A DNA stretch of 64,000 nucleotides from Hydrogenobacter hydrogenophilus (lineage in GTDB: Bacteria; Aquificota; Aquificia; Aquificales; Aquificaceae). The position numbers were made by a program, and so were the translations under genes. Below are positions 56,167 to 64,000 of this stretch, in pieces. The stretch lies in NCBI RefSeq assembly GCF_900215655.1, contig NZ_OBEN01000002.1, positions 124,001 to 188,000 of the forward strand, in the 5' to 3' direction. Position 1 is the first letter of the stretch, and every line of letters begins with the position of its first letter. The notes beneath the pieces are model-generated. The model had not been told where the DNA came from. It did not search any database and was given only the letters and a program-made list of their open reading frames with translations.

Positions 56167-58612
56167 AGGCATCCATGAGCTTCATCTTTTCCTCTTCTAT
56201 GGCTTTTCCCAACTGTCTTCCACTTAAACCTTTGAACTTCTCCAAATCAACTTTTACAGATCGCAGTTTTTCAAGGTATACCCTTACTTTTTCCTTTATG
56301 TCTTCTTCCGTCATCAAAATAAGCAGGAAAGGTAGGGGTTTATTCTTTAGCAGAAGGTATATTTCTGAGTTTTTCTGTGCACTCAAGAGCTTTTTTGTGA
56401 GTTCCTTTTTGTTCTTCTTTATGTCCTCGTAAGTTTCTCTTACCCAAGCAGGAGCACTTATGTCCACCAAAAAATCCATACCTTTTTCACTCTCTTCAAG
56501 CAGGACAAGAAGATAAACCCACCCGTAATCTATCTTTTCTTTGGGAAACTCTATTCTGTGCCATGCTATTACATCTCTTAGGCTGAGAAGTTTTTTTTCA
56601 AGCTGAGGTGACCACCTTATTCCTACAAGAACATGCTCCAACACGCCGTACTTTTTGTAAAGCTCAAGTATCTCAAAGATTCTTTCCTCTCTGAGAGCTA
56701 AGCGTAGTTCGTTCATAAGCCTACCTTTGGGAGCTTTTGCTATAAGCCCTGCTGATACTGCGTTTATGAGGAGTTTTTCCGTGCTTTTTGATAGCTTAAA
56801 TCCCAATCTGCCGGCAAAACGCAAGGCTCTTAGAATCCTCACTGGGTCTTCTACAAAGCTCAGAGGGTGGAGCACCCTTATGAGTTTGTCCTTGAGGTCT
56901 CTGAGCCCACCAAAGTAATCTATCAAAGTGCCAAAGCAGTCGGGATTTACACAAACTGCCATGGCGTTTATGGTAAAATCCCTACGCAGAAGATCTTCTT
57001 TGAGTCCTGCGTATTCCACAAGGGGGTATGCACCAGGGTGAGGGTATGTTTCCCTTCTGGTGGTGGCAAATTCCAGTTTTAGACCATTGACCTTTATGTG
57101 AGCGGTGCGGAACTCTTCAAAAGGATGGTAGTCTACTCCGTGTTTTTCTGCGAGTCTTTGTGCCACCTTTATAGCGTCTCCTTCAATTACAAAGTCTATG
57201 TCCCAAACTTCTTTTTTTAGGAGTATGTCCCTCACTACACCTCCCACCAGATAAGCCCTAAAACCAAGCTCCTGCGCTATTGTGCCCACCTGTTTAGCTG
57301 TTTCTTCCACATGTGTGGGTAGTTTTATTACCTTTTCGTGAGCCTTAATCTCTGCAGTTTGCTCTCTAATACTGTAAAGAAGGTCAAGCCTTGTGATCAC
57401 ACCTACTAAGTTAGAGTTTTCCACTACCGGTATGAGTTTTTCCCCATAATGGGATAGGATCTCTTCTGCCTTCCATATAAAGTCTTCTGGTGAAAGCTGA
57501 TGAAAATCCACAACCATAAAGTCCTTAACGCGCCCATAAGGATAGTGCTTTGCTACTTTTAGAAGGTTCTTTTTGTAAACTATACCTACTAATTTGCCAC
57601 TATCATCCACCACAGGTGCGCCAGCAAAGTTCCTTTGGGAAAGTTCCAGCAAGGCATTTGAGACTGGAGTGTCCTGATGGAGCACAAAGGGTGGAGATGT
57701 CATCACATCCTTTACCCTCAGAGGAGGATTTTTCCCTTCAAGTAAGGATGTAAGCACAGATTTTACCCTTTCTGCGTCAACCCCTTCTAACTTTACAGCG
57801 CTCGCAAAGGAATGCCCCCCACCACCCAATCTTTCAAGAACACTCTCCACATCAAACTCTCCCTTTATACTCCTCCCAAACACATATGTTTTGTAGCCTG
57901 CAGATACTATAACAAAAAGAGCATCTGCAGACTTTACTTCCCTGAGTTCATAAAGGATGTTAAGCACATCTGGTTGGTAATCCTCAGACTTTAAAACCAC
58001 TATGAGAACTCTCTTTCCGTTTAAAAACAAAGATTCCATGGAATGTAAGTGTTTAGAAAGGGTATCTATCTGCTCTTTGCTCCAAGTATCCAAAAGGTAC
58101 TTGCGTATGAGCCTAAGGTTTGCGCCCTTTTCAAGAAGCCAAGCTATAGCCCTTGCATCCCTTGAAGTGGTCCCCTCATAGCTCAAAAAACCTGTGTCTT
58201 CGTATATACCAAAGCTCAAAAGGGTTGCGGACTCAGCAGTTATATCCACGTTCCTTGACATTAGTTCTTCAACCACTAAGGTGGTAGCACTTCCTACTTG
58301 CTCCACTTTTCCCTCACAACATTCAAGCTTTGTAGGATGGTGGTCATACACTATCACACTCCTGACCCTCCCCTTTAGCTTTTCAAGGTATTCCTTATAG
58401 TTAGAAGTGTCCACGAGTATTAGGTCAAACTCTGGTGGAAGTTCCTCTATGATCCTGAAAAAATCCTTAAAGTCCCTGAAAACCTCACCTGCTTTTTTGG
58501 AAAGCTGTTTGGGTCTTAAAAGTTTGCTATCAGGGTAAAGAAGTTGCACCCCATAGGCACATGACAGAGCATCAAGGTCCGCACCCTCTTCTAAAACTAT
58601 CACTTTTTCCAT
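56162..58612 (-). CDS. DHH-CBS-tRNA nucleotidyltransferase fusion (A-adding/poly(A) polymerase type)
   Basis: 816 residues. Residues 1-300: DHH/DHHA1 phosphoesterase-like domains (EEGADLDALSCAYG, VDTSNY, YDHHPTKL, LGGGGHSFASA). Residues 305-435: two CBS domains (DVMTSPPFVLHQDTPVSNAL; VVDFHQLSPEDF). Residues 445-816: class II nucleotidyltransferase with AYLVGGVVRDILLKKEVWDIDFVIEGD, FTINAMAV and EDPVRILRALRFAGRLGF. Aquifex splits CCA addition between two enzymes, and one has this architecture. Which nucleotide this protein adds cannot be read from sequence. Confidence 0.9.
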   Translation of the reverse strand: MEKVIVLEEGADLDALSCAYGVQLLYPDSKLLRPKQLSKKAGEVFRDFKDFFRIIEELPPEFDLILVDTSNYKEYLEKLKGRVRSVIVYDHHPTKLECCEGKVEQVGSATTLVVEELMSRNVDITAESATLLSFGIYEDTGFLSYEGTTSRDARAIAWLLEKGANLRLIRKYLLDTWSKEQIDTLSKHLHSMESLFLNGKRVLIVVLKSEDYQPDVLNILYELREVKSADALFVIVSAGYKTYVFGRSIKGEFDVESVLERLGGGGHSFASAVKLEGVDAERVKSVLTSLLEGKNPPLRVKDVMTSPPFVLHQDTPVSNALLELSQRNFAGAPVVDDSGKLVGIVYKKNLLKVAKHYPYGRVKDFMVVDFHQLSPEDFIWKAEEILSHYGEKLIPVVENSNLVGVITRLDLLYSIREQTAEIKAHEKVIKLPTHVEETAKQVGTIAQELGFRAYLVGGVVRDILLKKEVWDIDFVIEGDAIKVAQRLAEKHGVDYHPFEEFRTAHIKVNGLKLEFATTRRETYPHPGAYPLVEYAGLKEDLLRRDFTINAMAVCVNPDCFGTLIDYFGGLRDLKDKLIRVLHPLSFVEDPVRILRALRFAGRLGFKLSKSTEKLLINAVSAGLIAKAPKGRLMNELRLALREERIFEILELYKKYGVLEHVLVGIRWSPQLEKKLLSLRDVIAWHRIEFPKEKIDYGWVYLLVLLEESEKGMDFLVDISAPAWVRETYEDIKKNKKELTKKLLSAQKNSEIYLLLKNKPLPFLLILMTEEDIKEKVRVYLEKLRSVKVDLEKFKGLSGRQLGKAIEEEKMKLMDAL

Positions 58613-58627
58613 GGTATAATCTTAAAT
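58613..58627. promoter_or_regulatory. 15-bp divergent promoter region (nucleotidyltransferase fusion / dnaN)
   Basis: Rightward, TATAAT at 58615-58620 lies 7 nt before the dnaN ATG. Leftward, TAAGAT at 58624-58619 lies 6 nt before the other ATG. Boxes overlap; neither gene has an RBS, so both messages should be leaderless. Confidence 0.45.
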
Positions 58628-59713
58628 ATGAAATTTTCAGTAGACAGGGAGGAGTTTCTTTCTGCACTTTCTAAGGCAAAGTCCGCAACAGAGAAAAAGT
58701 CCGCCCTTCCTGTGCTCAACAACTTCCTCTTGCAAGCTCAAGAAGACACCATTACCATTAAAGCAACAGACCTTGAGAACTTCCTCAGCTTTACCGTAAA
58801 AGCTGATGTATCACAGGAGGGTTCTATTGCTGTCAATGCGGATAAACTAACCAGTGTTGTGAAGGCTCTGAGTTCTGCTTTTGTGCACGGAGAACTCAAG
58901 GAGGGAAAGCTGTCCATAACAGGTGGTAGAAGCACCTTCCGTCTTACCGCTCTTGAGCCAGAGGACTTCCCTGAGTTTCCTCAGGTGGTGGTTTCCGCAC
59001 AACTGTCCGCCCGTGAGCTGGCTAAAGCTATAGATAAGACGGAGTATGCCATATCAAAGGAAGACACCAGGTACGCTCTTCAAGGTATGTACATACACGA
59101 ACACAAAGGGAAAACTCACTTTGTAGGCTCTGATGGACACAGGCTAGCGCTGTATTTTAGCTCTGCAAGCTTTCCCCTTGAACTTTTGCTTCCCAGAAAA
59201 AGCCTTAAGGTGATAGAAGGGCTTTTAAAAGGTAGTATAGGTGAGGTGCTTGCAGGCAAAGATGAGTCTTTTGCCCACCTAAAAGGTGAAGAATGGGAGC
59301 TTTCTGTTAGGCTCTTGGAAGGAGATTATCCAGATTATCTGAGCGTTATACCTCAAAGTTTTAGTGCTGAGATCTTAGTTGATAAAGATGAGTTCTTGGG
59401 GTGTCTCAAGCGCCTTTCTGCCATAGCGGAGAGCTCTGCCTTTCCTGTAAAGTTGAGCTTTCAAGACCACCTTGCCATCCTTGAGATATCCGAACCTGAA
59501 TATGGGGAAGGAAGGGACGAGATGGAGGTAGATTATACCGGAGAGCCTATAGAACTTGGTTTCAACGGGAAGTATCTTGTAGAAGCGTTAGAAAGTTTTG
59601 ATGTAAAAAAAGTCTGGGTAAAGATAGTTGACCCAGATACCGCTGTAGTAATAGAGAGTGAGGACAAAGAGAAAGATCCTTACCTCTGCCTTGTGATGCC
59701 TATGAGGATCTAA
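58628..59713 (+). CDS. dnaN: DNA polymerase III beta sliding clamp
   Basis: 361 residues, three repeated clamp domains. MKFSVDREEFLSALSKA start, GGRSTFRLTALEPEDFPEFP at about 97-116, GMYIHEHKGKTHFVGSDGHRLAL in parts, C-terminal LVMPMRI. Tethers DnaE to DNA. Not linked to dnaA or gyrB here. 3' end overlaps gcvPB by 14 bp. Confidence 0.96.
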   Translation: MKFSVDREEFLSALSKAKSATEKKSALPVLNNFLLQAQEDTITIKATDLENFLSFTVKADVSQEGSIAVNADKLTSVVKALSSAFVHGELKEGKLSITGGRSTFRLTALEPEDFPEFPQVVVSAQLSARELAKAIDKTEYAISKEDTRYALQGMYIHEHKGKTHFVGSDGHRLALYFSSASFPLELLLPRKSLKVIEGLLKGSIGEVLAGKDESFAHLKGEEWELSVRLLEGDYPDYLSVIPQSFSAEILVDKDEFLGCLKRLSAIAESSAFPVKLSFQDHLAILEISEPEYGEGRDEMEVDYTGEPIELGFNGKYLVEALESFDVKKVWVKIVDPDTAVVIESEDKEKDPYLCLVMPMRI

Positions 59714-61145
59714 AAGGGTATCTAAGTACGGGGTTTCTGTTGGCTTCTGCTTCCTTTATCCTTCTGACCGGTGTTTTTTCTGGTGCCGATTTTATCTTCT
59801 GAGGATTTTCTTTTGCGCACTTGATGATCTCCTCTAAAGCCTTTGCGAAAGCTTCAAGTGTATCTATGCTTTCTGTCTCTGTAGGCTCTATCATAAGAGC
59901 TTCCTTAACTATTAGAGGGAAATAAACAGTAGGAGCGTAAAAACCATAGTCCAAAAGAGCCTTGGCTACATCTATAGCTCTCACATCGTATTTAGCAAGA
60001 TTACTGGCAGAAAGAACAAACTCGTGCATACAGGGCACATGCTTGTATGGATCTACGAGCTGATCCTTCAAAAGATGTCTGAGATATCTTGCATTTAAAA
60101 CTGCGTACTTGGCAACATTACTTATTTCCTGACCGTATATAAGTATGTAAGCAAGGGCTCTTAACATAACTCCAAAATGTCCAAAGTATGCAAGCACTTT
60201 CCCTACACTTTTTGGATTTTCCCAGTTTAAAAAATACCTCTCGCCATCAAACTCCACCTGAGGCACAGGTAAATAGGGCTTTAGCTTTTCAGAAACACCA
60301 AGAGCGCCTCCACCAGGACCACCACCGCCATGGGGGGTACCAAAGGTCTTATGAAGGTTAAAATGCATCACATCTACACCCCATAAACCCGGCTTGGCAA
60401 TACCTACAAGAGCGTTAAAGTTGGCACCGTCCATGTAAAGAAGGGCACCCTTTTCGTGCAGAGCATCCGCCATGTCTTTTATCTTTCTTTCAAAGATACC
60501 CAGGGTGTTGGGATTTGTTATCATAAGCCCTGCGGTATCCTCGTCCAGTTTTTCAGAAAAGTCTTTCCAATCAAGCTCACCGTTGGCATCGCTTTTTACC
60601 GTGATCACCTCAAAACCGCATATGACAGCAGATGCTGGGTTAGTCCCGTGCGCAGAGTCAGGTATGAGTATTTTTCTTTTGTGTTCTTTGCCTCTATCTC
60701 TGTGGTAAGCCCTTATTAGAAGAAGACCCAAAAGCTCACCTTGAGCACCAGCAGCAGGCTGAAGACAAACCTCAGAAAAACCTCCAAGCTCTTTGAGAAG
60801 TTCTTTTAGTTTGTAAATGATCTCAAGGCTACCTTGAGCGAACTCTTCTGGTGTCATGGGATGAATGCTCGCGAACTCCTCCCACCTGGAGAGCTCCTCA
60901 CATATTTTGGGATTGTACTTCATACTACAAGAGCCAAGGGGATAAAAGTTAGTATCTACAGAATAGTTAAGTTTGGAAAGGTTAGTGTAGTGTCTTATTA
61001 CATCAAGCTCAGAAACTTGGGGAAAGTTAAGCTCCTGCCTAAAGTAATCTCCTAAGTAATCTTCTAAGTTTATCTCAGGCACATCTAAAACAGGTAAAGA
61101 ATAACCCTTCCTTCCTTTCCTTGAAAGTTCAAAGATCAACTTCAT
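59700..61145 (-). CDS. gcvPB: Glycine dehydrogenase (decarboxylating) subunit 2
   Basis: 481 residues; C-terminal half of P-protein in two-subunit form. PLP lysine in NLHKTFGTPHGGGGPGGG. Decarboxylates glycine and passes the aminomethyl group to lipoyl-GcvH. GcvPA and a true GcvH are not in this window. The GcvH-like proteins at 42.2-43.7 kb are LbpA and should not be taken as its partner. Lies 17 bp behind tRNA-His and is probably co-transcribed with it. Confidence 0.93.
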   Translation of the reverse strand: MKLIFELSRKGRKGYSLPVLDVPEINLEDYLGDYFRQELNFPQVSELDVIRHYTNLSKLNYSVDTNFYPLGSCSMKYNPKICEELSRWEEFASIHPMTPEEFAQGSLEIIYKLKELLKELGGFSEVCLQPAAGAQGELLGLLLIRAYHRDRGKEHKRKILIPDSAHGTNPASAVICGFEVITVKSDANGELDWKDFSEKLDEDTAGLMITNPNTLGIFERKIKDMADALHEKGALLYMDGANFNALVGIAKPGLWGVDVMHFNLHKTFGTPHGGGGPGGGALGVSEKLKPYLPVPQVEFDGERYFLNWENPKSVGKVLAYFGHFGVMLRALAYILIYGQEISNVAKYAVLNARYLRHLLKDQLVDPYKHVPCMHEFVLSASNLAKYDVRAIDVAKALLDYGFYAPTVYFPLIVKEALMIEPTETESIDTLEAFAKALEEIIKCAKENPQKIKSAPEKTPVRRIKEAEANRNPVLRYPFRSS

Positions 61146-61162
61146 AGTTCAGCTCTTCTTGT

Positions 61163-61239
61163 TGGGGAGGGTGACGGGACTCGAACCCGCGACCCGTGGA
61201 TCCACAGTCCACTGCTCTACCAACTGAGCTACACCCTCC
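61163..61239 (-). tRNA. tRNA-His (anticodon GTG), CCA encoded
   Basis: Minus strand: extra G(-1) at 61239 opposite discriminator C at 61166, acceptor GAGGGTG/CACCCTC, anticodon stem GTGGA/TCCAC with loop CTGTGGA (anticodon GTG), T arm GCGGG-TTCGAGT-CCCGT. The 3' CCA is encoded (61165-61163), unlike tRNA-Val at 8141. Confidence 0.95.
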
Positions 61240-61268
61240 TACTATCTTAATTATAAGTCCTAAGGGTT

Positions 61269-61290
61269 AAAAGGGGAGGAGAACCTCCCC
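61269..61290 (-). terminator. Rho-independent terminator of the HU gene
   Basis: Perfect 7-bp stem GGGGAGG-(4 nt)-CCTCCCC at 61273-61290, 18 bp behind the HU stop and followed by TTTT on the minus strand. It separates HU from tRNA-His downstream. Confidence 0.75.
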
Positions 61291-61308
61291 AAAGAAAATA
61301 AGGGAAGT

Positions 61309-61581
61309 TTACTTTATGGATTCCCTAAGGTCCTTGGCAGGCCTGAAGGTTACCACCTTTCTGGCTGGTATGTTGATGACTGCGCCAGTTCTGGGATTCC
61401 TCCCCTTCCTTGCTGCCCTTTTCCTTACAGTAAATATACCAAAGCCGGGTATGGCGACCCTTTCCCCCTTCTTTAGGGACCCTGCTATGGCAGATATGGC
61501 AGCTTTTAGAGCGGCATCTGCCTGCTTCTTGGTTATGCCCGCTCCCTTTGCAACTGCAGAAACAAGCTCAGCCTTTGTCAT
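61309..61581 (-). CDS. hup: HU-family DNA-binding protein
   Basis: 90 residues, full HU length. TKAELVSAVAKGAGITKKQAD start, GFGIFTVRKRAARKGRNPRTG beta-arm start (with the conserved R-x-G-R-N-P), then INIPARKVVTFRPAKDLR. Homodimeric chromosome-packing protein. Leadered, with GGAGGG 6 nt before the ATG. Confidence 0.97.
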   Translation of the reverse strand: MTKAELVSAVAKGAGITKKQADAALKAAISAIAGSLKKGERVAIPGFGIFTVRKRAARKGRNPRTGAVINIPARKVVTFRPAKDLRESIK

Positions 61582-61641
61582 GGCAATCCCTCCTTACAAA
61601 AGTTTTACTCGGACTATAATAATACATCAAGCTTTAGCACT

Positions 61642-62448
61642 ATGCAAGAGAAAATTAGAAAAAACGGAAACTTTAAGGTAGCATCTTACAATGTAAACTC
61701 AATAAACACAAGAAAAGAGCTTGTCCTGTCTTGGTTAGAAAGGGATCCCGTGGATATCCTTTGCCTCCAGGAACTCAAAGTGCCGGACGAAAACTTTCCT
61801 ACAGAAGACTTTCTAAAGCTCGGGTATAAGTGCTACACTTATGGACAAAAAACTTACAACGGAGTGGCTATATGCTCTAAGCTTGAACTACAAGAGGTTT
61901 TCAAAGGTATGGGGGATCCCCTCTACGATGAGGAAAAGCGGGTAATAGGTGGAAGGCTAAAGGACTTGTGGATTATAAACGTTTATTTCCCTCACGGAGA
62001 AGCCCGTGGAGGCAAAAAGTTTTATTGGAAACTGAACTTTTACGAAAGGTTCTTAAGGTTTTTACAAGAGCGCTTCAGCCCAGATGATAAGATAATACTT
62101 GTGGGTGATATGAATGTAGCTCTTGAAGATATAGATGTTTACGACCCTGTGCTTTTAAAGGACACTATAGGAACTATGGAAGAGGAGAGACAAGCTCTGA
62201 GAAAAGTTCTATCATGGGGTTTTATAGATGCTTTTAGATACCTTTATCCCCAAAAGAGACAGTTTACTTGGTGGGATTACATAGGAGGCATGATCTGGAA
62301 AGACCAAGGTATGCGCATTGACTACATCTTGATAACAAAACCCTTATTACCACACCTGAGAGATGTTTATGTGGATATGTGGCCAAGAAAAAGAAGAGTT
62401 CCAAAACCATCAGACCATGCGCCTGTGATCGGGGTGTTTGAGATATGA
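61642..62448 (+). CDS. xth: Exodeoxyribonuclease III / AP endonuclease
   Basis: 268 residues. Repairs abasic sites. SYNVNSINTR, CLQELKVPDENFP (metal-binding Glu), NVYFPHGEA, VGDMNVALEDIDVYDP and C-terminal DYILIT and SDHAPVIG carry the catalytic residues. TATAAT at 61615-61620, 21 nt before the ATG, without clear RBS. Residues 1-11 exceed the family norm, so a later start is conceivable. Confidence 0.93.
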   Translation: MQEKIRKNGNFKVASYNVNSINTRKELVLSWLERDPVDILCLQELKVPDENFPTEDFLKLGYKCYTYGQKTYNGVAICSKLELQEVFKGMGDPLYDEEKRVIGGRLKDLWIINVYFPHGEARGGKKFYWKLNFYERFLRFLQERFSPDDKIILVGDMNVALEDIDVYDPVLLKDTIGTMEEERQALRKVLSWGFIDAFRYLYPQKRQFTWWDYIGGMIWKDQGMRIDYILITKPLLPHLRDVYVDMWPRKRRVPKPSDHAPVIGVFEI

Positions 62449-62870
62449 AGGCTTTTTTTCTGGCTTTGCTGGCAAGCTTGGTATGGGGTTTAGCGCCTTC
62501 CTTTTTTAAGTTAGTGATCAAAGAGGGTATTCCACCCTCTGTTATCTTAATATTTCACAACCTCTCCGCTTTTATTACAGCAGTTCTCATTACCGCTATA
62601 CTTGGTGAATCCCTATGGGTAAATCCTAAGTACTTAATGTTTGCCTTTATTGGAGGCTTTCTTTCGGGTTTTTTAGGTCTTTACCTTTTCTTCTTAGCTT
62701 TGCGTCATGGTGATGTTTCTATTGTTTCACCAGTAGCTTCCATATCACCTCTTTGGAGCGCTATGTTTGCCTATGTGTTTCTTGGAGAATCTCTAAGTTG
62801 GCAAAAAGTCGCTGGTATAGTGCTCATAATAGCAGGTGTTTCCTTACTGTCCTTATCTTTCCAAAAGTGA
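62445..62870 (+). CDS. EamA/DMT-family half-size transporter
   Basis: 141 residues, five hydrophobic segments, a single EamA unit where most transporters have two. It should work as a dimer. LLASLVWGLAPSFFKLVIKEG at the start (in parts), PVASISPLWSAMFAYVFLGESLSWQKVAGIVLI near the end in blocks. Substrate unknown. Overlaps xth by 4 bp and ends 15 bp before ileS. Confidence 0.85.
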   Translation: MKAFFLALLASLVWGLAPSFFKLVIKEGIPPSVILIFHNLSAFITAVLITAILGESLWVNPKYLMFAFIGGFLSGFLGLYLFFLALRHGDVSIVSPVASISPLWSAMFAYVFLGESLSWQKVAGIVLIIAGVSLLSLSFQK

Positions 62871-62885
62871 TAAAATATACCTTTT
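62871..62885 (+). promoter_or_regulatory. Possible -10 box before ileS
   Basis: TAAAAT at 62871-62876 directly after the EamA stop, 9 nt before the ATG, with no RBS. Fits the leaderless pattern but is weaker. Confidence 0.3.
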
Positions 62886-64000
62886 ATGAGAGACTATAAG
62901 GAAACGCTGAACCTTCCCAAAACAGATTTTCCTATGAAAGCCAACCTACCAGAAAGGGAACCTATCATTCTCAAAAGGTGGGAGGGTCTCTACAAAAAGT
63001 TAGAATCTGCTACACAAGGCAGACCTCTTTTTGTGCTTCACGATGGACCCCCCTACGCTAACGGCAACATACACATAGGGCATGCGCTAAACAAGGTGTT
63101 AAAAGATGTTATAAACAAATACATGCTCATGTCTGGCTACAAAATACATTACATACCAGGATGGGACTGTCATGGACTTCCCATAGAACAGCAGGTAGAA
63201 AAAGAGCTAAAAGCCAAGAAGATAGACAAAGAAAGCATAAGTAAAGTGGAATTTAGAAAACTATGCAGAGAGTATGCGAAGAAGTTCGTAGACATTCAAA
63301 GAGAAGAGTTCAAAAGGTTAGGCGTGCTGGGAAACTGGGAAGAGCCATATCTGACTATGGACCCAAGCTATCAGGCAGGTGAGGTAAGAGAACTGGGAAG
63401 ACTCTTTAAAAAAGGTTTTGTGATAAAAAGCAAAAAGCCTGTTTATTGGTGCATATACGATAAAACAGCGGAAGCGGAGGCAGAAGTAGAGTATTACGAA
63501 AGACAGGACCCAAGTATTTATGTAAAGCTCCCTCTGATAAACCAAAAAAGCATCTATCTTGTTATATGGACTACTACACCTTGGACACTTCCCGCAAACA
63601 TGGGTGTTATGGTAGGAGAGGACTACGAGTATGTCTTTTACCAAGTAGGAGACGAGACATACATAATCGCTAAGGAGCTTGTTGAAGACTTTGAAAACAT
63701 CACTCAGCTAAAAGGTAGGGTCGTTAAAAGCGTTAAGGGGAAAGAACTTTTGGAGCTTGAGTACCAATCACCTTACGGAGGGATAAATAAGGTTTATCCC
63801 TCAGAGTTTGTGGAGTTAACTGCTGGCACGGGCATAGTGCATATGGCACCAGGACACGGTAGGGAGGACTACCTTGTGGGAATAAGGTACGGACTTGAAC
63901 CCTTTGCACCCGTTGATGATGAAGGGAGGTTTATACCACCCGCACCTGACTTTTTAAGAGGCATAAGGGTATTTGATGCCAACAAACTCATAATAGAGGA
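62886..64000 (+). CDS. ileS: Isoleucyl-tRNA synthetase, 5' part (runs off window)
   Basis: Open from ATG 62886 to the window end, 371 codons seen. Start [18 protein letters not shown]; class I signature [28 protein letters not shown] and the editing-domain entry [15 protein letters not shown] are all present. K-x-M-S-K-S and the C-terminal zinc site lie beyond the window. Confidence 0.96.
   Translation, partial: MRDYKETLNLPKTDFPMKANLPEREPIILKRWEGLYKKLESATQGRPLFVLHDGPPYANGNIHIGHALNKVLKDVINKYMLMSGYKIHYIPGWDCHGLPIEQQVEKELKAKKIDKESISKVEFRKLCREYAKKFVDIQREEFKRLGVLGNWEEPYLTMDPSYQAGEVRELGRLFKKGFVIKSKKPVYWCIYDKTAEAEAEVEYYERQDPSIYVKLPLINQKSIYLVIWTTTPWTLPANMGVMVGEDYEYVFYQVGDETYIIAKELVEDFENITQLKGRVVKSVKGKELLELEYQSPYGGINKVYPSEFVELTAGTGIVHMAPGHGREDYLVGIRYGLEPFAPVDDEGRFIPPAPDFLRGIRVFDANKLIIE

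Overview
The window is a densely packed, moderately AT-leaning piece of a thermophilic Aquificales chromosome (Hydrogenobacter/Thermocrinis/Aquifex type; family level is inference). Supporting traits are a metal-type KDO-8-P synthase, ThyX, a stand-alone C-terminal half of CarB, a THEP1 NTPase, BioW, a DHH-CBS-nucleotidyltransferase fusion of the kind known in Aquifex, two-subunit glycine dehydrogenase, and above all a complete sulfur-oxidising heterodisulfide-reductase-like (sHdr) locus with lipoate-binding proteins.

Layout. 1-8.1 kb: M48/TPR protease (5' end cut off), a flavodiiron-type metallo-beta-lactamase protein, kdsA, then purF against purB-purL-lspA. 8.1-22.5 kb: tRNA-Val, thyX, short operons for threonine (thrC), t6A modification (tsaB, tsaC and tsaD are all here), isoleucine/valine (cimA, ilvC), ctpA, an SDR/QueC-like pair, a riboflavin reductase, prepilin peptidase and THEP1. 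22.4-26.6 kb: carB C-half, a CRISPR array of 13 repeats without cas genes, its leader, and an IS200/IS605-type tnpB element. 26.6-31 kb: an RlpA-like lipoprotein and a five-gene molybdate operon headed by its own regulator. 31-38.8 kb: an active/inactive M16 peptidase pair, an Fnr-type regulator, pyrE, leuD and dnaE.

38.8-50.8 kb is the main feature: one leftward run tusA-dsrE3-dsrE-shdrC1-shdrB1-shdrA-shdrH-shdrC2-shdrB2-lbpA1-thioredoxin-like-dsrE-lbpA2-lipS1-rdgB-lipS2-FUN14-DUF309. TusA and DsrE proteins are expected to carry sulfane sulfur to the sHdr complex, lipoyl-LbpA to take part in the oxidation, and the radical-SAM pair LipS1/LipS2 to insert sulfur into octanoyl-LbpA. Upstream is a near-consensus promoter, and a second control region with tandem repeats lies before shdrC1. 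50.9-64 kb: purC, a FadL-type porin, bioW, murG, gltX, the A-adding/DHH-CBS protein, dnaN, gcvPB, tRNA-His, HU, exonuclease III, a half-size EamA transporter and the 5' part of ileS.

Two window-wide patterns stand out. At many operon starts a TATAAT box lies only 6-8 nt before the ATG, which predicts leaderless mRNAs. All ten convergent protein-gene pairs overlap at their 3' ends by 4-31 bp. Both point to extreme compaction.
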